A stretch of DNA of 64,000 bases from Desulfosporosinus hippei DSM 8344 (lineage in GTDB: Bacteria > Bacillota > Desulfitobacteriia > Desulfitobacteriales > Desulfitobacteriaceae): positions 89,156 through 153,155 of the forward strand of contig NZ_FNCP01000009.1 in NCBI RefSeq assembly GCF_900100785.1, in the 5' to 3' direction. The position numbers and the translations under genes were made by a program. The notes under the pieces are model-generated. The model was not told the DNA's origin, did no database searches, and worked only from the letters and a program-made list of their open reading frames with translations. Below, piece after piece: positions 1 through 8,884 of the stretch (positions within the stretch are counted from its first letter, which is position 1; the number at the start of each line of letters is the position of its first letter).

Positions 1-73
1 AACGAAATCCAACATCTAAGGTGAGCTATCCTCAAATTTCAGCGCTAATACCAGACAGGGCCAGAGTAAACTC

Positions 74-1390
74 CTATCTCTTCAAGTGATCAGGTAAAAC
101 ATCATTTCTCAATAAATCAGAGTAGGTTTCTTGCCTTACTATTATATCCGCCTGCCCATCCTTAACAAGGATTACCGCCGGTCGTGGCAACCGATTGTAA
201 TTTGAAGACATGGAATAATTATAGGCACCTGTAGCGGATACTGCCAATAAGTCTCCGGCAGTTACTTTAGGTAAATCGATATCCCAAATAAGCATATCCC
301 CTGATTCACAGCACTTTCCTGCAACTGAAACAGATTCTGACACGGCTTCTTGGGGACGATTAGCCAAAATAGCCTCATAGCGCGCTTGGTAAAGAGAAGG
401 CCTTGGATTATCTGTCATCCCTCCGTCTACTGCAACATATTTTCGAACTCCGGGAATTTCTTTAATAGAACCGATAGTATACAGGGTTATTCCTGCAGTC
501 CCCACAATCGACCGTCCCGGCTCGATAATAATTTTGGGCCGGGGGAAATTATGGCTTTTGCAACCATCCTCTAAGGCGGCCTCCACTACTTTAGCATAAT
601 CCGCAATTTTTGCAGGCTCATCTCCTGAGGCGTAATAAATTCCGAATCCCCCTCCGATGTTTAATTCCTCTAGCAAGCAATTGGTACGACCATAGATATC
701 AGCCATATATTTGATCATGATCTTAACTTCATTTTTAAAGGAAGCTAATTCGAAAATCTGCGAACCAATATGAGCATGAAGTCCTTTAACCTCGAGATTA
801 GAGGAAGCCAATGCTAAATCAAAGGCACGATCCGCTGTCCCGTCGGATAGTGTAAAACCAAATTTTGAATCAATCTGGCCCGTCTGAATGTATTCATGAG
901 TATGCGCTTCAATTCCCGGAGTAATACGCAGGAGTACCCTTACTTGTTGATTCAGCTCTTTAGCTAAATCATTTAGCACACTCATTTCGCCAAAATTATC
1001 TATGACAATCCTCCCTACCCCGGATTTAATCGCCATTGACAGCTCTTCTCGTGATTTGTTATTGCCATGAAAGTAAATATGTTCAGGTGAAAAGTCAGCT
1101 TGCAAGGCTGTATAAAGTTCCCCACCAGAGACGACATCTAAACCCAGACCTTCTTCTTCTATAATCCGGCACATTGCCAAGGTTGAAAAGGCTTTTGAAG
1201 CATAAATGACCTCGGTATTATCCATACCTTTAACAAAATAACTATGATATTCTTTACAAATTTTCCGGATATGAACTTCATCCACTACATATAAAGGGGT
1301 TCCGAATTGTTTAGCAAGTTCTACTGTATCACATCCACCAATTTCTAGATGACCCTGCCGATTTACAACTTGTGTTCCATGCAGCCTCAA
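74..1390 (-). CDS. lysA: diaminopimelate decarboxylase
   Basis: Converts meso-diaminopimelate to L-lysine with pyridoxal phosphate in the cytosol, the last step of lysine synthesis. The 438-residue protein has the usual length of the alanine-racemase-fold decarboxylases. Visible motifs are the PLP lysine in YASKAF (about K66), the glycine loop GGGFGIYY, the phosphate-binding EPGRSIVG and the C-terminal GKCCESGD active-site segment. The start is TTG, preceded by a strong AGGAGG; a nearby ATG is out of frame. It lies downstream of the spoVA genes, as in Bacillus, but three unrelated genes and a terminator now separate them. No lysine riboswitch fits in its short leader. Confidence 0.97.
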   Translation of the reverse strand: MRLHGTQVVNRQGHLEIGGCDTVELAKQFGTPLYVVDEVHIRKICKEYHSYFVKGMDNTEVIYASKAFSTLAMCRIIEEEGLGLDVVSGGELYTALQADFSPEHIYFHGNNKSREELSMAIKSGVGRIVIDNFGEMSVLNDLAKELNQQVRVLLRITPGIEAHTHEYIQTGQIDSKFGFTLSDGTADRAFDLALASSNLEVKGLHAHIGSQIFELASFKNEVKIMIKYMADIYGRTNCLLEELNIGGGFGIYYASGDEPAKIADYAKVVEAALEDGCKSHNFPRPKIIIEPGRSIVGTAGITLYTIGSIKEIPGVRKYVAVDGGMTDNPRPSLYQARYEAILANRPQEAVSESVSVAGKCCESGDMLIWDIDLPKVTAGDLLAVSATGAYNYSMSSNYNRLPRPAVILVKDGQADIIVRQETYSDLLRNDVLPDHLKR

Positions 1391-1430
1391 GCTTTTTCCT
1401 CCTCATCTATCTATCCACTTATGTCAGCAA

Positions 1431-1466
1431 AATAAAAACGGCAACAGAAGGAGGTCTTCTGTTACC
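1431..1466 (-). terminator. Rho-independent terminator of the activase operon
   Basis: An 11-bp hairpin (GGTAACAGAAG with CTTCTGTTGCC, one G-T pair, 5-nt loop) is followed on the minus strand by GTTTTTATTTT. It lies just after the BadF-type gene and before lysA, so it should separate the two transcripts. Confidence 0.8.
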
Positions 1467-1553
1467 TATTCACATCTCTACCACACCTCTAGGAGAATGA
1501 GGCATATAAAATTTGATTAATAATATCAGACTTATATGACAGTGTCAATTTGA

Positions 1554-2582
1554 TTACGCACCTCGCTGCTCTTCTTTAGTTTCTTCTCCTCTAGTGCCCG
1601 GACTAGGTACTCCTACAACAGACCACTTGCCGCATCGGTCTCCCCATCTGGCTAAGCTCTTTCCATCTTGGGCAATCTCAACGACTTCACAGCGGTTTGC
1701 ACATCCTTTACAATCAAAGCTTTTCGCTTGAAACTGTGTATCACCTAAGTTCAAGCCACGAAATTGAGTTCTGATGTCTTGCCGCAGTCCAACTTTTTCC
1801 TGAGCCAGGTATGCTGCACCTAGTGCGCCCATCACATTGTAATTTTCAGGCACTATGATGGATTGACCCAGCTCTTCTTCAAAGGCTTTGCAGATACCAG
1901 GGTTAGCTGCTACACCCCCTTGAAAAAAAATAGGACCGCGGATCTCTTTGTTTTTTCCGACATTATTTAAATAGTTTCTAACCATGGCCTGACAGAGACC
2001 AGCCAGGATATCTGGTAAGGAGTGCCCGAGCTGCTGTTTATGAATCATATCCGATTCTGCAAAAACAGAACAGCGTCCGGCGATACGAACAGGATTTTTT
2101 GCTTCAAGGGCCAAATGTCCAAACTCTTCAATCTTTATACCCAGGCGCGATGCTTGTTGATCCAGAAAGGAACCAGTACCCGCTGCACAAACCGTGTTCA
2201 TCGCAAAATCAGAAACGACACCATCTCTGAGAATAATTATCTTCGAATCCTGTCCGCCGATTTCAAGAATTGTTTGTACTTGGGGATTAACTCGGGAAGC
2301 AGCAACGGCATGGGCAGTGATCTCGTTTTTAATAACATCAGCACCTAATAATGTCGCCGCAAGCTGTCGGGCACTACCCGTTGTTCCTACTCCAATAATT
2401 TCTGCTGACTTTCCGATTTTTGATCTTAGAAGTCTAATCCCCTCTTGAATGATTTGCATAGGACGCCCTTGTGTTCTTAGATAAAGTGATTCTTTCACGG
2501 TATTGTCCTGGCCCAGTAGGACTATATTTGTACTGACCGATCCAACGTCAACACCAAGAAAGTATTTATCATCCCCCAACAC
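1554..2582 (-). CDS. BadF/BadG/BcrA/BcrD-family ATPase (2-hydroxyacyl-CoA dehydratase activator type)
   Basis: An ASKHA-fold ATPase of the HgdC type. Known members form homodimers around one [4Fe-4S] cluster and use ATP to push a low-potential electron into a partner dehydratase or reductase. Residues 11-14 (DVGS) begin the phosphate-1 loop. Cys132 (VCAAGTGS) and Cys171 (GRCSVF) match the two cluster cysteines of the family. A further CKGC...C segment near residue 290 adds cysteines not needed in minimal HgdC. The GTG start has GAAGGAG six bases upstream and overlaps the preceding gene by 14 bp, which suggests translational coupling. No dehydratase gene (hgdA/B) is visible nearby, so the electron acceptor is unknown. 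Confidence 0.85.
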   Translation of the reverse strand: MLGDDKYFLGVDVGSVSTNIVLLGQDNTVKESLYLRTQGRPMQIIQEGIRLLRSKIGKSAEIIGVGTTGSARQLAATLLGADVIKNEITAHAVAASRVNPQVQTILEIGGQDSKIIILRDGVVSDFAMNTVCAAGTGSFLDQQASRLGIKIEEFGHLALEAKNPVRIAGRCSVFAESDMIHKQQLGHSLPDILAGLCQAMVRNYLNNVGKNKEIRGPIFFQGGVAANPGICKAFEEELGQSIIVPENYNVMGALGAAYLAQEKVGLRQDIRTQFRGLNLGDTQFQAKSFDCKGCANRCEVVEIAQDGKSLARWGDRCGKWSVVGVPSPGTRGEETKEEQRGA

Positions 2583-3708
2583 TTAACACTCCTTCTCTTG
2601 TTTGAATGCTTTCCTGAAGTAGCCGGGCCCTTTCGAGCATGTCTACATACGCTTCCAAGCGAGTTTGTATGCCAGCATGCCCGGTATGCTCATCTACAAT
2701 CAGAGTCATAATTGGTATTTTATAAGCATCTTGTACTTTGGGCAGTACGCTGGCGGCAACAATTTCAGGCATGCACGATAACGGAAAAACTTGAATGATT
2801 CCATCATACCCTTCTCGAGCAAATTTAACTGCTGCCCCTACTGTTTCAATACCATGCCCCCCGACAAAATGCGGTAAAAATGGTTTAGCATGTTTAGGAT
2901 AAGATTTAATTGATCGATAACCCGGTGCTAATCCTCGAAAAATATGGTTTCCTACCCATCCTGAAAGATAAATTGAACGGTCTACTTCCACCCCTAAACG
3001 CCCTAATTCTTCTTCAATACCCACTGAACTGAACGGATCAAGTATTGTATAGATTTCACCAATAATACCTATTCGCAAGGGTTTAACACTCTCCGTGTTA
3101 AGTCCCTCTTGGCGTTCTCGAATACTCTCTTGCACCCAAGCTACTGTATCTTTAACTCTCTTTTCCGTCATAGCCTGAACCAGCTGCTCTTTAGCTTTTT
3201 CATATAACTTTTCTGTAAGTGCGGGGTTAGAAAGCCGCGGTCTGGCCGCATGAATCAAATCTTCAACTCTGTCTAAGGCAACACTCTTTAAATAAGCAAA
3301 TCGCATAGCCATTAAGATTTTAGCCCAAGAATTTTTCGTCCCAGCCAGAAAACGAATCCGTTTAGCCAACCCTAGCAAACTTCCATCAGGTGGTTCCAGA
3401 GTGACTACTTCGTAGTTATACCCAGAATCAATAAGGATTTGGCGTTCAACTTCCCCATAGTAGCCAAACCTACAAGGCCCGATTCCACCTGTGATTACAA
3501 TCGTATCTGCCCCTTCATTGGCTGCTTCAATATAGTTTCCCAGATTTAATTTTAAAGGCAAGCATGCTGATTCCGGAGATAATTTGGTTCCTAAATTCAA
3601 AGTCCGTTTACTATTAAAAGGCGGAACCACTACTTCTACATTCAATGATTCAAAGAGCGTTTGAATCACTATCCAGGCATTCCCCATATGTGGAAACGTA
3701 ACCTTCAT
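2569..3708 (-). CDS. acyl-CoA dehydratase activase-related protein (DUF2229/HgdB-like), paralogue 2
   Basis: About 379 residues from the ATG at 3708, which follows GGAGGAGGGG. The reading frame is open further upstream (to 3783), but that would run deep into the neighbouring gene. The N-terminus (KVTFPHMGNAW, then a Cys in ESACLPLK) and the C-terminus (VDEHTGHAGIQTRLEAY) align by eye with the upstream gene, so the two are paralogues. Both resemble the 2-hydroxyacyl-CoA dehydratase/DUF2229 fold that is fused to activases in some large proteins. Conserved cysteines (ACLPL, GPCRFGYYG, LSCMPE) could bind an Fe-S cluster. The specific function is unknown. Confidence 0.75.
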   Translation of the reverse strand: MKVTFPHMGNAWIVIQTLFESLNVEVVVPPFNSKRTLNLGTKLSPESACLPLKLNLGNYIEAANEGADTIVITGGIGPCRFGYYGEVERQILIDSGYNYEVVTLEPPDGSLLGLAKRIRFLAGTKNSWAKILMAMRFAYLKSVALDRVEDLIHAARPRLSNPALTEKLYEKAKEQLVQAMTEKRVKDTVAWVQESIRERQEGLNTESVKPLRIGIIGEIYTILDPFSSVGIEEELGRLGVEVDRSIYLSGWVGNHIFRGLAPGYRSIKSYPKHAKPFLPHFVGGHGIETVGAAVKFAREGYDGIIQVFPLSCMPEIVAASVLPKVQDAYKIPIMTLIVDEHTGHAGIQTRLEAYVDMLERARLLQESIQTREGVLSVGG

Positions 3709-4765
3709 GGCCCCTCCTCCTTTCGACCATATCCAAAAAGGCTTCCAGCCGAGTAACCAAACCAGCCTCGCCACTGTGTTCATCCAGGGTAATTAACATA
3801 TATGGCTTATGTTTCTCCCGTGCTTTTCGTGAAACTAATTCTTGGATTATTGAGTCTGTTCCACAACCAAAACATGTAAGATAAATAATTCCATCGACCC
3901 TTTGATCCTGTGCATATTTATTACCCGCTCCAAAAATTTGCTTAGAGTGACTCCAAAATATTTTCTTTCGTAACCCGGACAGATGACCTTCAATATCTTC
4001 TTGTCGAACATTTTGGACTAATTCCACATCTACCTTTTCATGAAGTTTTCTAAGTAGGTTTAAGTTGGCATAGGATTCGTGAGTTAAATAGGAATGCCCA
4101 ACTAAGGCAATTCTCAAGCGGTCGGATTTCTCCCCTACTGGTAAATTCTGCTTTTCAGCTTTATCGCTGGTCAATGGAATTATTGAGATCATCCGTTCTT
4201 TCCAGGTAAGAGGGGCAGAGGATTTACTACTTTCAGTGGAATCCCATGAAGCAGACTCAATTTTATTAAGGCTGTCTTCAAAATCCCACTCTGCCCCCAT
4301 AGAGTTTTGATATTTTTTTTGCCACTCCATTCCTTTGTTAAAAGCCTGTCGGATCTCAGCTTTGCTTTTGCCCAATTGTTCGGTCAAGACCTCCAGATCC
4401 TTTAAAACCTGACGTTTACTATTACGCCAATTCAATGTAACTGTTAAGACTGACTGGCCCTCAGGAACTGCCGGTAGCACGCTTTCCGGAATACCCAGAA
4501 ATTTCGGGCAAGTGTAAGTATCCGCTTCTACACTAACCATTCGAGGCAGGAAAATATAGTCAACATCTTCTAAAGCTTGAATATGCCCAGCTAAAATTTT
4601 AAGCGGTAAACATGTTTCATCACTTGCTTTCTTTAGACCTTGGTTCATAATCTCCCGATGTGTGGGCGGTGATATCACTAGCTCAATGTCTAAACTATGG
4701 AAAAAGCCAGACCAAAATGGGAAGTAATCAAAATAATACAAGGCCCGAGGAAAACCAATTTTCAC
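3650..4765 (-). CDS. acyl-CoA dehydratase activase-related protein (DUF2229/HgdB-like), paralogue 1
   Basis: First gene of the activase trio, 371 residues with a GTG start and AAAGGA about 10 bases upstream. Features are the N-terminal KIGFPRALYYF, the cysteine segments DETCLPLK, YTCPKFLG and LTCFGCGTDS, and a C-terminal LDEHSGEAGLVTRLEAF block shared with its downstream paralogue. Cysteine positions suggest an Fe-S protein. Its 3' end overlaps the next gene by 59 bp in another frame. The tight trio (two DUF2229-like proteins plus one activator ATPase) suggests one complex, but the substrate cannot be read from sequence. Confidence 0.75.
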   Translation of the reverse strand: MKIGFPRALYYFDYFPFWSGFFHSLDIELVISPPTHREIMNQGLKKASDETCLPLKILAGHIQALEDVDYIFLPRMVSVEADTYTCPKFLGIPESVLPAVPEGQSVLTVTLNWRNSKRQVLKDLEVLTEQLGKSKAEIRQAFNKGMEWQKKYQNSMGAEWDFEDSLNKIESASWDSTESSKSSAPLTWKERMISIIPLTSDKAEKQNLPVGEKSDRLRIALVGHSYLTHESYANLNLLRKLHEKVDVELVQNVRQEDIEGHLSGLRKKIFWSHSKQIFGAGNKYAQDQRVDGIIYLTCFGCGTDSIIQELVSRKAREKHKPYMLITLDEHSGEAGLVTRLEAFLDMVERRRGHEGYVSTYGECLDSDSNAL

Positions 4766-4861
4766 TAAACTTGCATCCTTTCATATTTCCATCCAGTTTA
4801 ATAATTCTCAAACGTTATGGCCTCCTTCGAGACCCCAGGACTCCTGAACCTCGTTCCTCCG

Positions 4862-6349
4862 TTACGGTTGCCGATCTTTGTCTTGTGGCTTTAGAATACT
4901 TGGGCGTTGATTTTTGAGTGTAACTGGCGACCGTACTAAAATCCCCTTCATTGCTTTGGCATCAAAAGGCAGGAGAGGCCAAAGATAAGGTACGCCAAAG
5001 GATTTTGTCCGCCATAAGAGGAAAAATACTGCAGCAGCTCCAATCCCAAAGCCAATATAGCTGAAAAGCCCCGTTGTAATGATCATAAACAATCGCGACA
5101 AGCGATTGGCAAGACCTAGTTCATAGCTGGGTGTAGCAAATGTCCCCACAGATACGATAGCAATATACATCACAACTTCCGGTGAAAACAGACCGACTTT
5201 AACCGCAATATCGCCAAGCATAAACGCAGCAATCAAACCTAAAGCTGTTCCTAATGGACCCGGAGTATGTATTGTACCTAAGCGGAGTAGATCTACGCCA
5301 AGCTCTGCCAGTACTACTTGAACAAACAAGGAAACCTTCGCTTGCTCCGTTACACCAATGAACTGAAGCCCTTCTGGCAGTAACTGTGGATTCATAGCTG
5401 CAGCTAACCAAAGAGGCAAAAGAAAAAGAGCTGCAAAGATTCCCGCAAATCGTACCCAACGAAGATATGCCCCTACTATCGGTTCTTGCCGATATTCTTC
5501 GGCATGCTGAACATGGCTCCAAAAAGTCGACGGTGCAATAATCACTGATGGAGAAGTATCAACAATGATGACAACATATCCTTCAAGCAAATGAATAGCT
5601 GCCACATCCGGGCGTTCCGTATAACGAACTCGGGGATAAGGATTCCAGAATTTGCTTCCCAAAATAAACTCTTCAACGCTCTTTTCAGCCATCGGAATCC
5701 CATCAATTTTGATTCCCTGGATGTCTTTTTGGATTTTTTCTACCATATCTAAGTTGGTGATATCTTCAATATAGGCCAGACATACATCTGTCTTTGATCG
5801 TCCTCCCACCTGGACTAACTTCATGCGCAGTTTAGGATCTCTTAAACGTCGGCGTACTAAGGCGGTATTCATGACAAGGGTCTCTGTAAATCCATCTCGA
5901 CTTCCCCGAGTCACACGCTCGATATCCGGTTCCTGAGGGGTTCGGCCAGGATATGATCTGGCATCTACAATAATTGCTTTATCTTGTCCCTCGACAAAGA
6001 TCGCCATTGGCCCCGACAAAATAAAATAGAGTACTTTGTCCATGGTTGGCGCTTCAGAAACTTGAAGATTGACAATGCGTCCCTTAACTAATTTTTCGAG
6101 AGCATTTACGACAAGGTCAGAGCGTTCTAAGTCTATTAAAGCATCAATTATTAGGCTGGCTACCTGCGAATTCACCATACCGTTAACAGAATAAATCGCA
6201 ACTTTTTTACCACCAATGGACATTTCCCTGAGCACGATATCAAAACAATCCGGAACTCCTAATTCCCGATTTAAAAAATCAACGTTCTCTTGATAGTTCT
6301 TATTCACCGGAATATTCTTTTCGCTGGAATTATTGTCCATACTATTCAA
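4862..6349 (-). CDS. spoVAF: GerA-family membrane protein SpoVAF
   Basis: A 495-residue spore-germination-receptor-like protein of the GerA subunit-A type. The soluble N-terminal domain includes the family motifs YPGRTPQEPD and VTRGSRDGFTET. It is followed by about five membrane segments from residue 300 onward (for example the FAGIFAALFLLPLWLAAAM region) and a short cytosolic tail. In Bacillus, SpoVAF is the last gene of the spoVA operon and assists germination in the inner spore membrane. Here it follows spoVAE on the same strand, which supports the assignment over a GerAA/GerBA receptor subunit. Confidence 0.92.
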   Translation of the reverse strand: MNSMDNNSSEKNIPVNKNYQENVDFLNRELGVPDCFDIVLREMSIGGKKVAIYSVNGMVNSQVASLIIDALIDLERSDLVVNALEKLVKGRIVNLQVSEAPTMDKVLYFILSGPMAIFVEGQDKAIIVDARSYPGRTPQEPDIERVTRGSRDGFTETLVMNTALVRRRLRDPKLRMKLVQVGGRSKTDVCLAYIEDITNLDMVEKIQKDIQGIKIDGIPMAEKSVEEFILGSKFWNPYPRVRYTERPDVAAIHLLEGYVVIIVDTSPSVIIAPSTFWSHVQHAEEYRQEPIVGAYLRWVRFAGIFAALFLLPLWLAAAMNPQLLPEGLQFIGVTEQAKVSLFVQVVLAELGVDLLRLGTIHTPGPLGTALGLIAAFMLGDIAVKVGLFSPEVVMYIAIVSVGTFATPSYELGLANRLSRLFMIITTGLFSYIGFGIGAAAVFFLLWRTKSFGVPYLWPLLPFDAKAMKGILVRSPVTLKNQRPSILKPQDKDRQP

Positions 6350-6421
6350 CTCCCCCCTAAGCGTGGTTCGTAGTTCGTATCTCAGTTGCTAGTAGTTTCG
6401 ACAGGTTAAAGGATATTTTTG

Positions 6422-6784
6422 TTATCCTTTGGGTTTGAAGGTCACTGACATCAAGTAGCCGAAAAATACAGCTGCAGCTATTCCTACAGCTGTTGCTTCA
6501 ACTCCCCCGGAGAATGCTCCCATTATCCCCCGTTTCTCAACTGCTTCCATGGCTCCTTTGGCTAATGAATAACCAAAACCAGACAAAGGAATCGAGGCTC
6601 CCGCTCCTCCGATTTTCATTAAGGGCTCGTATAGCCCCAATGCTCCTAAGATTGCTCCGCCAGAGACAAAAGATACTAACACATGGGCTGGAGTAAATGA
6701 GGGTTTGGTAAGATCCATAAGAAGCTGACCTATAACACAAATTGTTCCACCGACTAGAAAAGCCGGAATAATCATATCAAACAT
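6422..6784 (-). CDS. spoVAE: stage V sporulation protein AE
   Basis: A 120-residue membrane protein with about three or four hydrophobic segments and the family pattern PAHVLVSFVSGGAILGALG...SIPLSGFGYSLAKG. It corresponds to the short SpoVAEb form and shares ancestry with SpoVAC. It is part of the inner-membrane channel that loads dipicolinic acid into the forespore and releases it on germination. It lies between spoVAD and spoVAF with short gaps, so it is probably co-transcribed. Confidence 0.93.
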   Translation of the reverse strand: MFDMIIPAFLVGGTICVIGQLLMDLTKPSFTPAHVLVSFVSGGAILGALGLYEPLMKIGGAGASIPLSGFGYSLAKGAMEAVEKRGIMGAFSGGVEATAVGIAAAVFFGYLMSVTFKPKG

Positions 6785-6801
6785 ACCTTAGATCCTTTCT
6801 T

Positions 6802-7809
6802 CTACTTCTCAATAACAACAGCATGTCCAATACCCGGAATGGATTCCCCTTGTAGTGCTGAGGTAGAGCTATGAAGGGCACCACTGCCAACAAGCATAAC
6901 CTTGGTTAACTCTCCGGCTTTGATCCGCTGCAAAATATCCCCAGCAAAAACTACAGAAGAACAGCCACACCCGCTCCCTCCTGCATGAACATCCTGGGTA
7001 TGATCATAGATCAAAACCCCACAGTCTGTGAAATTGGTGCCAGTATCTATACCGCTCTGTTTTAATAACTCACAGGCTAAGCCTAAACCCACTCCCCCCA
7101 GATCCCCTGAAGCAATCAAACTATAGTCGGTGGGTTGGAGTTGAATATCTTGAAAGTGGTTTAAGATTGTATCGGCTACTGCAGGGGCCATCGCTGCCCC
7201 CATATTATTTACATCTTTTACGGCAAAGTCTATTACTTTGCCAATCGTCGCTGAGGTAATTCGCGGCCCAACACCACTGCTGCTGAGAAGGACACTGCCG
7301 GCTCCGGTCACAGTCCACTGGGCACTCAAAGCCCTCTGAGAACCTTGTTCCGTCGGCAAACGAAATTGTCGTTCAGCAGTGTCATGATGACTCGATACCC
7401 CTACAAGGATCTTTTTGGCAAATCCACCATCAATCAACATACTTCCAACAGCCAGTCCGAGAGCCATCGTTGAACAAGCCCCGTACAACCCAATAAAGGG
7501 CAAAGCTATTTGCCTAGCTGTAAAATTTGAGGAAATAATCTGATTCAGCAAATCTCCAGCCAGCATAAAATCAATTTGCTCCTTTTGAATTGACGCTTGA
7601 TCCATAGCCCCCTGCATGGCCTCTTGAAGCATTTTGCTTTCGGCAACCTCCCAAGACTTTTCCCCATTTATTCCGTCCTTCCAGACCTTATCGAAACTTT
7701 TCCCGAGCGGCCCTTGTCCTTCTTTAGGACCTACCACTGAATAGGATGATAGAATAACCGGCGGGTTAGCAAATACAACTGTTTGGTTTCCTAATCGTTT
7801 TAGATTCAT
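6802..7809 (-). CDS. spoVAD: stage V sporulation protein AD (dipicolinate-binding)
   Basis: A 335-residue thiolase-fold protein. SpoVAD binds Ca-dipicolinate at the outer face of the spore inner membrane. The sequence has the family signature regions: the CSTMALGLAVGSMLI segment, the SHHDTAERQFRLPTEQG block and ending SIPGIGHAVVIEK. Order spoVAC-AD-AE-AF is the conserved core; the spoVAA and spoVAB genes of Bacillus are absent here, as is usual in Clostridia. Confidence 0.95.
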   Translation of the reverse strand: MNLKRLGNQTVVFANPPVILSSYSVVGPKEGQGPLGKSFDKVWKDGINGEKSWEVAESKMLQEAMQGAMDQASIQKEQIDFMLAGDLLNQIISSNFTARQIALPFIGLYGACSTMALGLAVGSMLIDGGFAKKILVGVSSHHDTAERQFRLPTEQGSQRALSAQWTVTGAGSVLLSSSGVGPRITSATIGKVIDFAVKDVNNMGAAMAPAVADTILNHFQDIQLQPTDYSLIASGDLGGVGLGLACELLKQSGIDTGTNFTDCGVLIYDHTQDVHAGGSGCGCSSVVFAGDILQRIKAGELTKVMLVGSGALHSSTSALQGESIPGIGHAVVIEK

Positions 7810-7875
7810 TATTTAACCCTTCCCATTTTAGTAGAGTTTAAATCACATTTAATATCCGTTGTCCTCATACTTACC

Positions 7876-8343
7876 TCAGTGTAAAAGGTAGTATGCAAAA
7901 CCCACCACAATTGAGGTAGCAATTCCATACACTAATACTGGTCCAGCGACGGTGAATAGTTTAGCCCCAACACCCATTACATAACCCTCGCGTCTAAATT
8001 CCATGGCAGGGGAGACAATTGAATTGGCAAATCCTGTTACCGGAACGATTGAACCGGCGCCCGCAAACTTACCAATTTCATCATAAATCCCTAGACCCGT
8101 TAACAAAGCCCCTATAAAAATCATAGTAGCTGTTGCGGCAGTGGAAGCTTCAAGTCGCGCTAACCCAAGAGAGATAAACAAATTAATAATAATTTGCCCT
8201 ATTGAGCAAATAATTCCCCCTACAATAAAGGCTAATACTACATTCTTGATAACGGTAGGCTTAGGGGTATACTGTTCTGTTAATTTCTGATATTTCTCCG
8301 GGGTCACTGGAATTGCAGGTTTAGGCGAAGATTGATCGTCCAT
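7876..8343 (-). CDS. spoVAC: stage V sporulation protein AC
   Basis: A membrane protein of about 155 residues with four hydrophobic segments. In Bacillus SpoVAC is a mechanosensitive channel for dipicolinate. The ATG at 8343 is preferred because GGAGGG lies seven bases upstream; an earlier in-frame ATG at 8367 would put the ribosome site inside the gene. Typical motifs are KYQKLTEQYTPK before the first helix and GSIVPVTGFANSIVSPAMEF. It heads the spoVA operon and has a sigma-G-like promoter about 30 bp upstream. Confidence 0.94.
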   Translation of the reverse strand: MDDQSSPKPAIPVTPEKYQKLTEQYTPKPTVIKNVVLAFIVGGIICSIGQIIINLFISLGLARLEASTAATATMIFIGALLTGLGIYDEIGKFAGAGSIVPVTGFANSIVSPAMEFRREGYVMGVGAKLFTVAGPVLVYGIATSIVVGFAYYLLH

Positions 8344-8379
8344 CACAACACCCTCCTTTCTAAACACTCAGATAGATTG

Positions 8380-8409
8380 TATTATCTGGCATATAAGTCT
8401 AAATTATAC
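8380..8409 (-). promoter_or_regulatory. candidate sigma-G/sigma-F promoter of spoVA
   Basis: On the minus strand GTATA is followed after 18 bases by GATAATA, close to the forespore consensus (GHATR, 17-18 bases, CATHHTA). It lies about 37 bp before the spoVAC start codon, at the right distance for a short leader. spoVA is sigma-G controlled in Bacillus. Match judged by eye. Confidence 0.55.
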
Positions 8410-8478
8410 TTTTTACTAAGATGATTGAATAAACTTTCTAAATTCGACATAGCCTTACAAGGAATTCCCAAAATCAAA

Positions 8479-8507
8479 GCAGGAAAATTATGGATTACAG
8501 CGAAATC
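8479..8507 (+). promoter_or_regulatory. candidate sigma-H promoter of spoIIA
   Basis: GCAGGAAAA, 11 bases, then AGCGAAA matches the sigma-H pattern RNAGGAWWW-N11/12-RNNGAAT except for the last base. It lies 26 bp upstream of spoIIAA. The Bacillus spoIIA operon is read by sigma-H with Spo0A~P. No perfect 0A box was seen beside it. Confidence 0.45.
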
Positions 8508-8532
8508 TTAAATACTCATATAATTAGGGGGA

Positions 8533-8883
8533 ATGGTCTTGAACCTTGAAAAAAAAATAGAACGCCTGACCCTACTACTGCGTATAGACGGCGAACTAGA
8601 CATGCACACTGCTCATACTCTTCGACAAGCCATAGATAATGAGATTGAAAAGCGGGGAATTCGAACGGTCATCCTTAATCTTCAAGACGTTCAGTTTGTC
8701 GATAGTTCTGGTCTAGGGGTCATCTTGGGTAGGTACAAAAAACTACTTCCTTTGGGAGGAAAGTTGAAAATTACAAACGTACCCCCCCACATTTATAAAA
8801 TCATGGAATTATCCGGTTTACCAAAAATCATCAGCTTCTATCAAGACGAAGCACATGCCTATGAGGAAGGAAGGGGAGCTTAA
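8533..8883 (+). CDS. spoIIAA: anti-sigma F factor antagonist
   Basis: A STAS-domain protein of 116 residues that, when dephosphorylated, frees SigF from SpoIIAB in the forespore. The phosphoserine is in QFVDSSGLGVILGRYK. The ATG at 8533 lies only a base or two after GGGGG, so a TTG six bases downstream (8539), at proper spacing, may be the true start. It is first of the three-gene spoIIA operon, which here runs on the plus strand, opposite to all its usual neighbours. Confidence 0.95.
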   Translation: MVLNLEKKIERLTLLLRIDGELDMHTAHTLRQAIDNEIEKRGIRTVILNLQDVQFVDSSGLGVILGRYKKLLPLGGKLKITNVPPHIYKIMELSGLPKIISFYQDEAHAYEEGRGA

Positions 8884-8884
8884 T

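Noticed and set aside
1391..1432. Lysine riboswitch before lysA
   Set aside because: The gap between the terminator and the TTG start is about 45 bp, far too short for an L-box.
3709..3783. Upstream extension of the second activase-related protein
   Set aside because: The extra 25 residues overlap the previous gene further and do not align with its paralogue, while the ATG at 3708 has a strong ribosome site.
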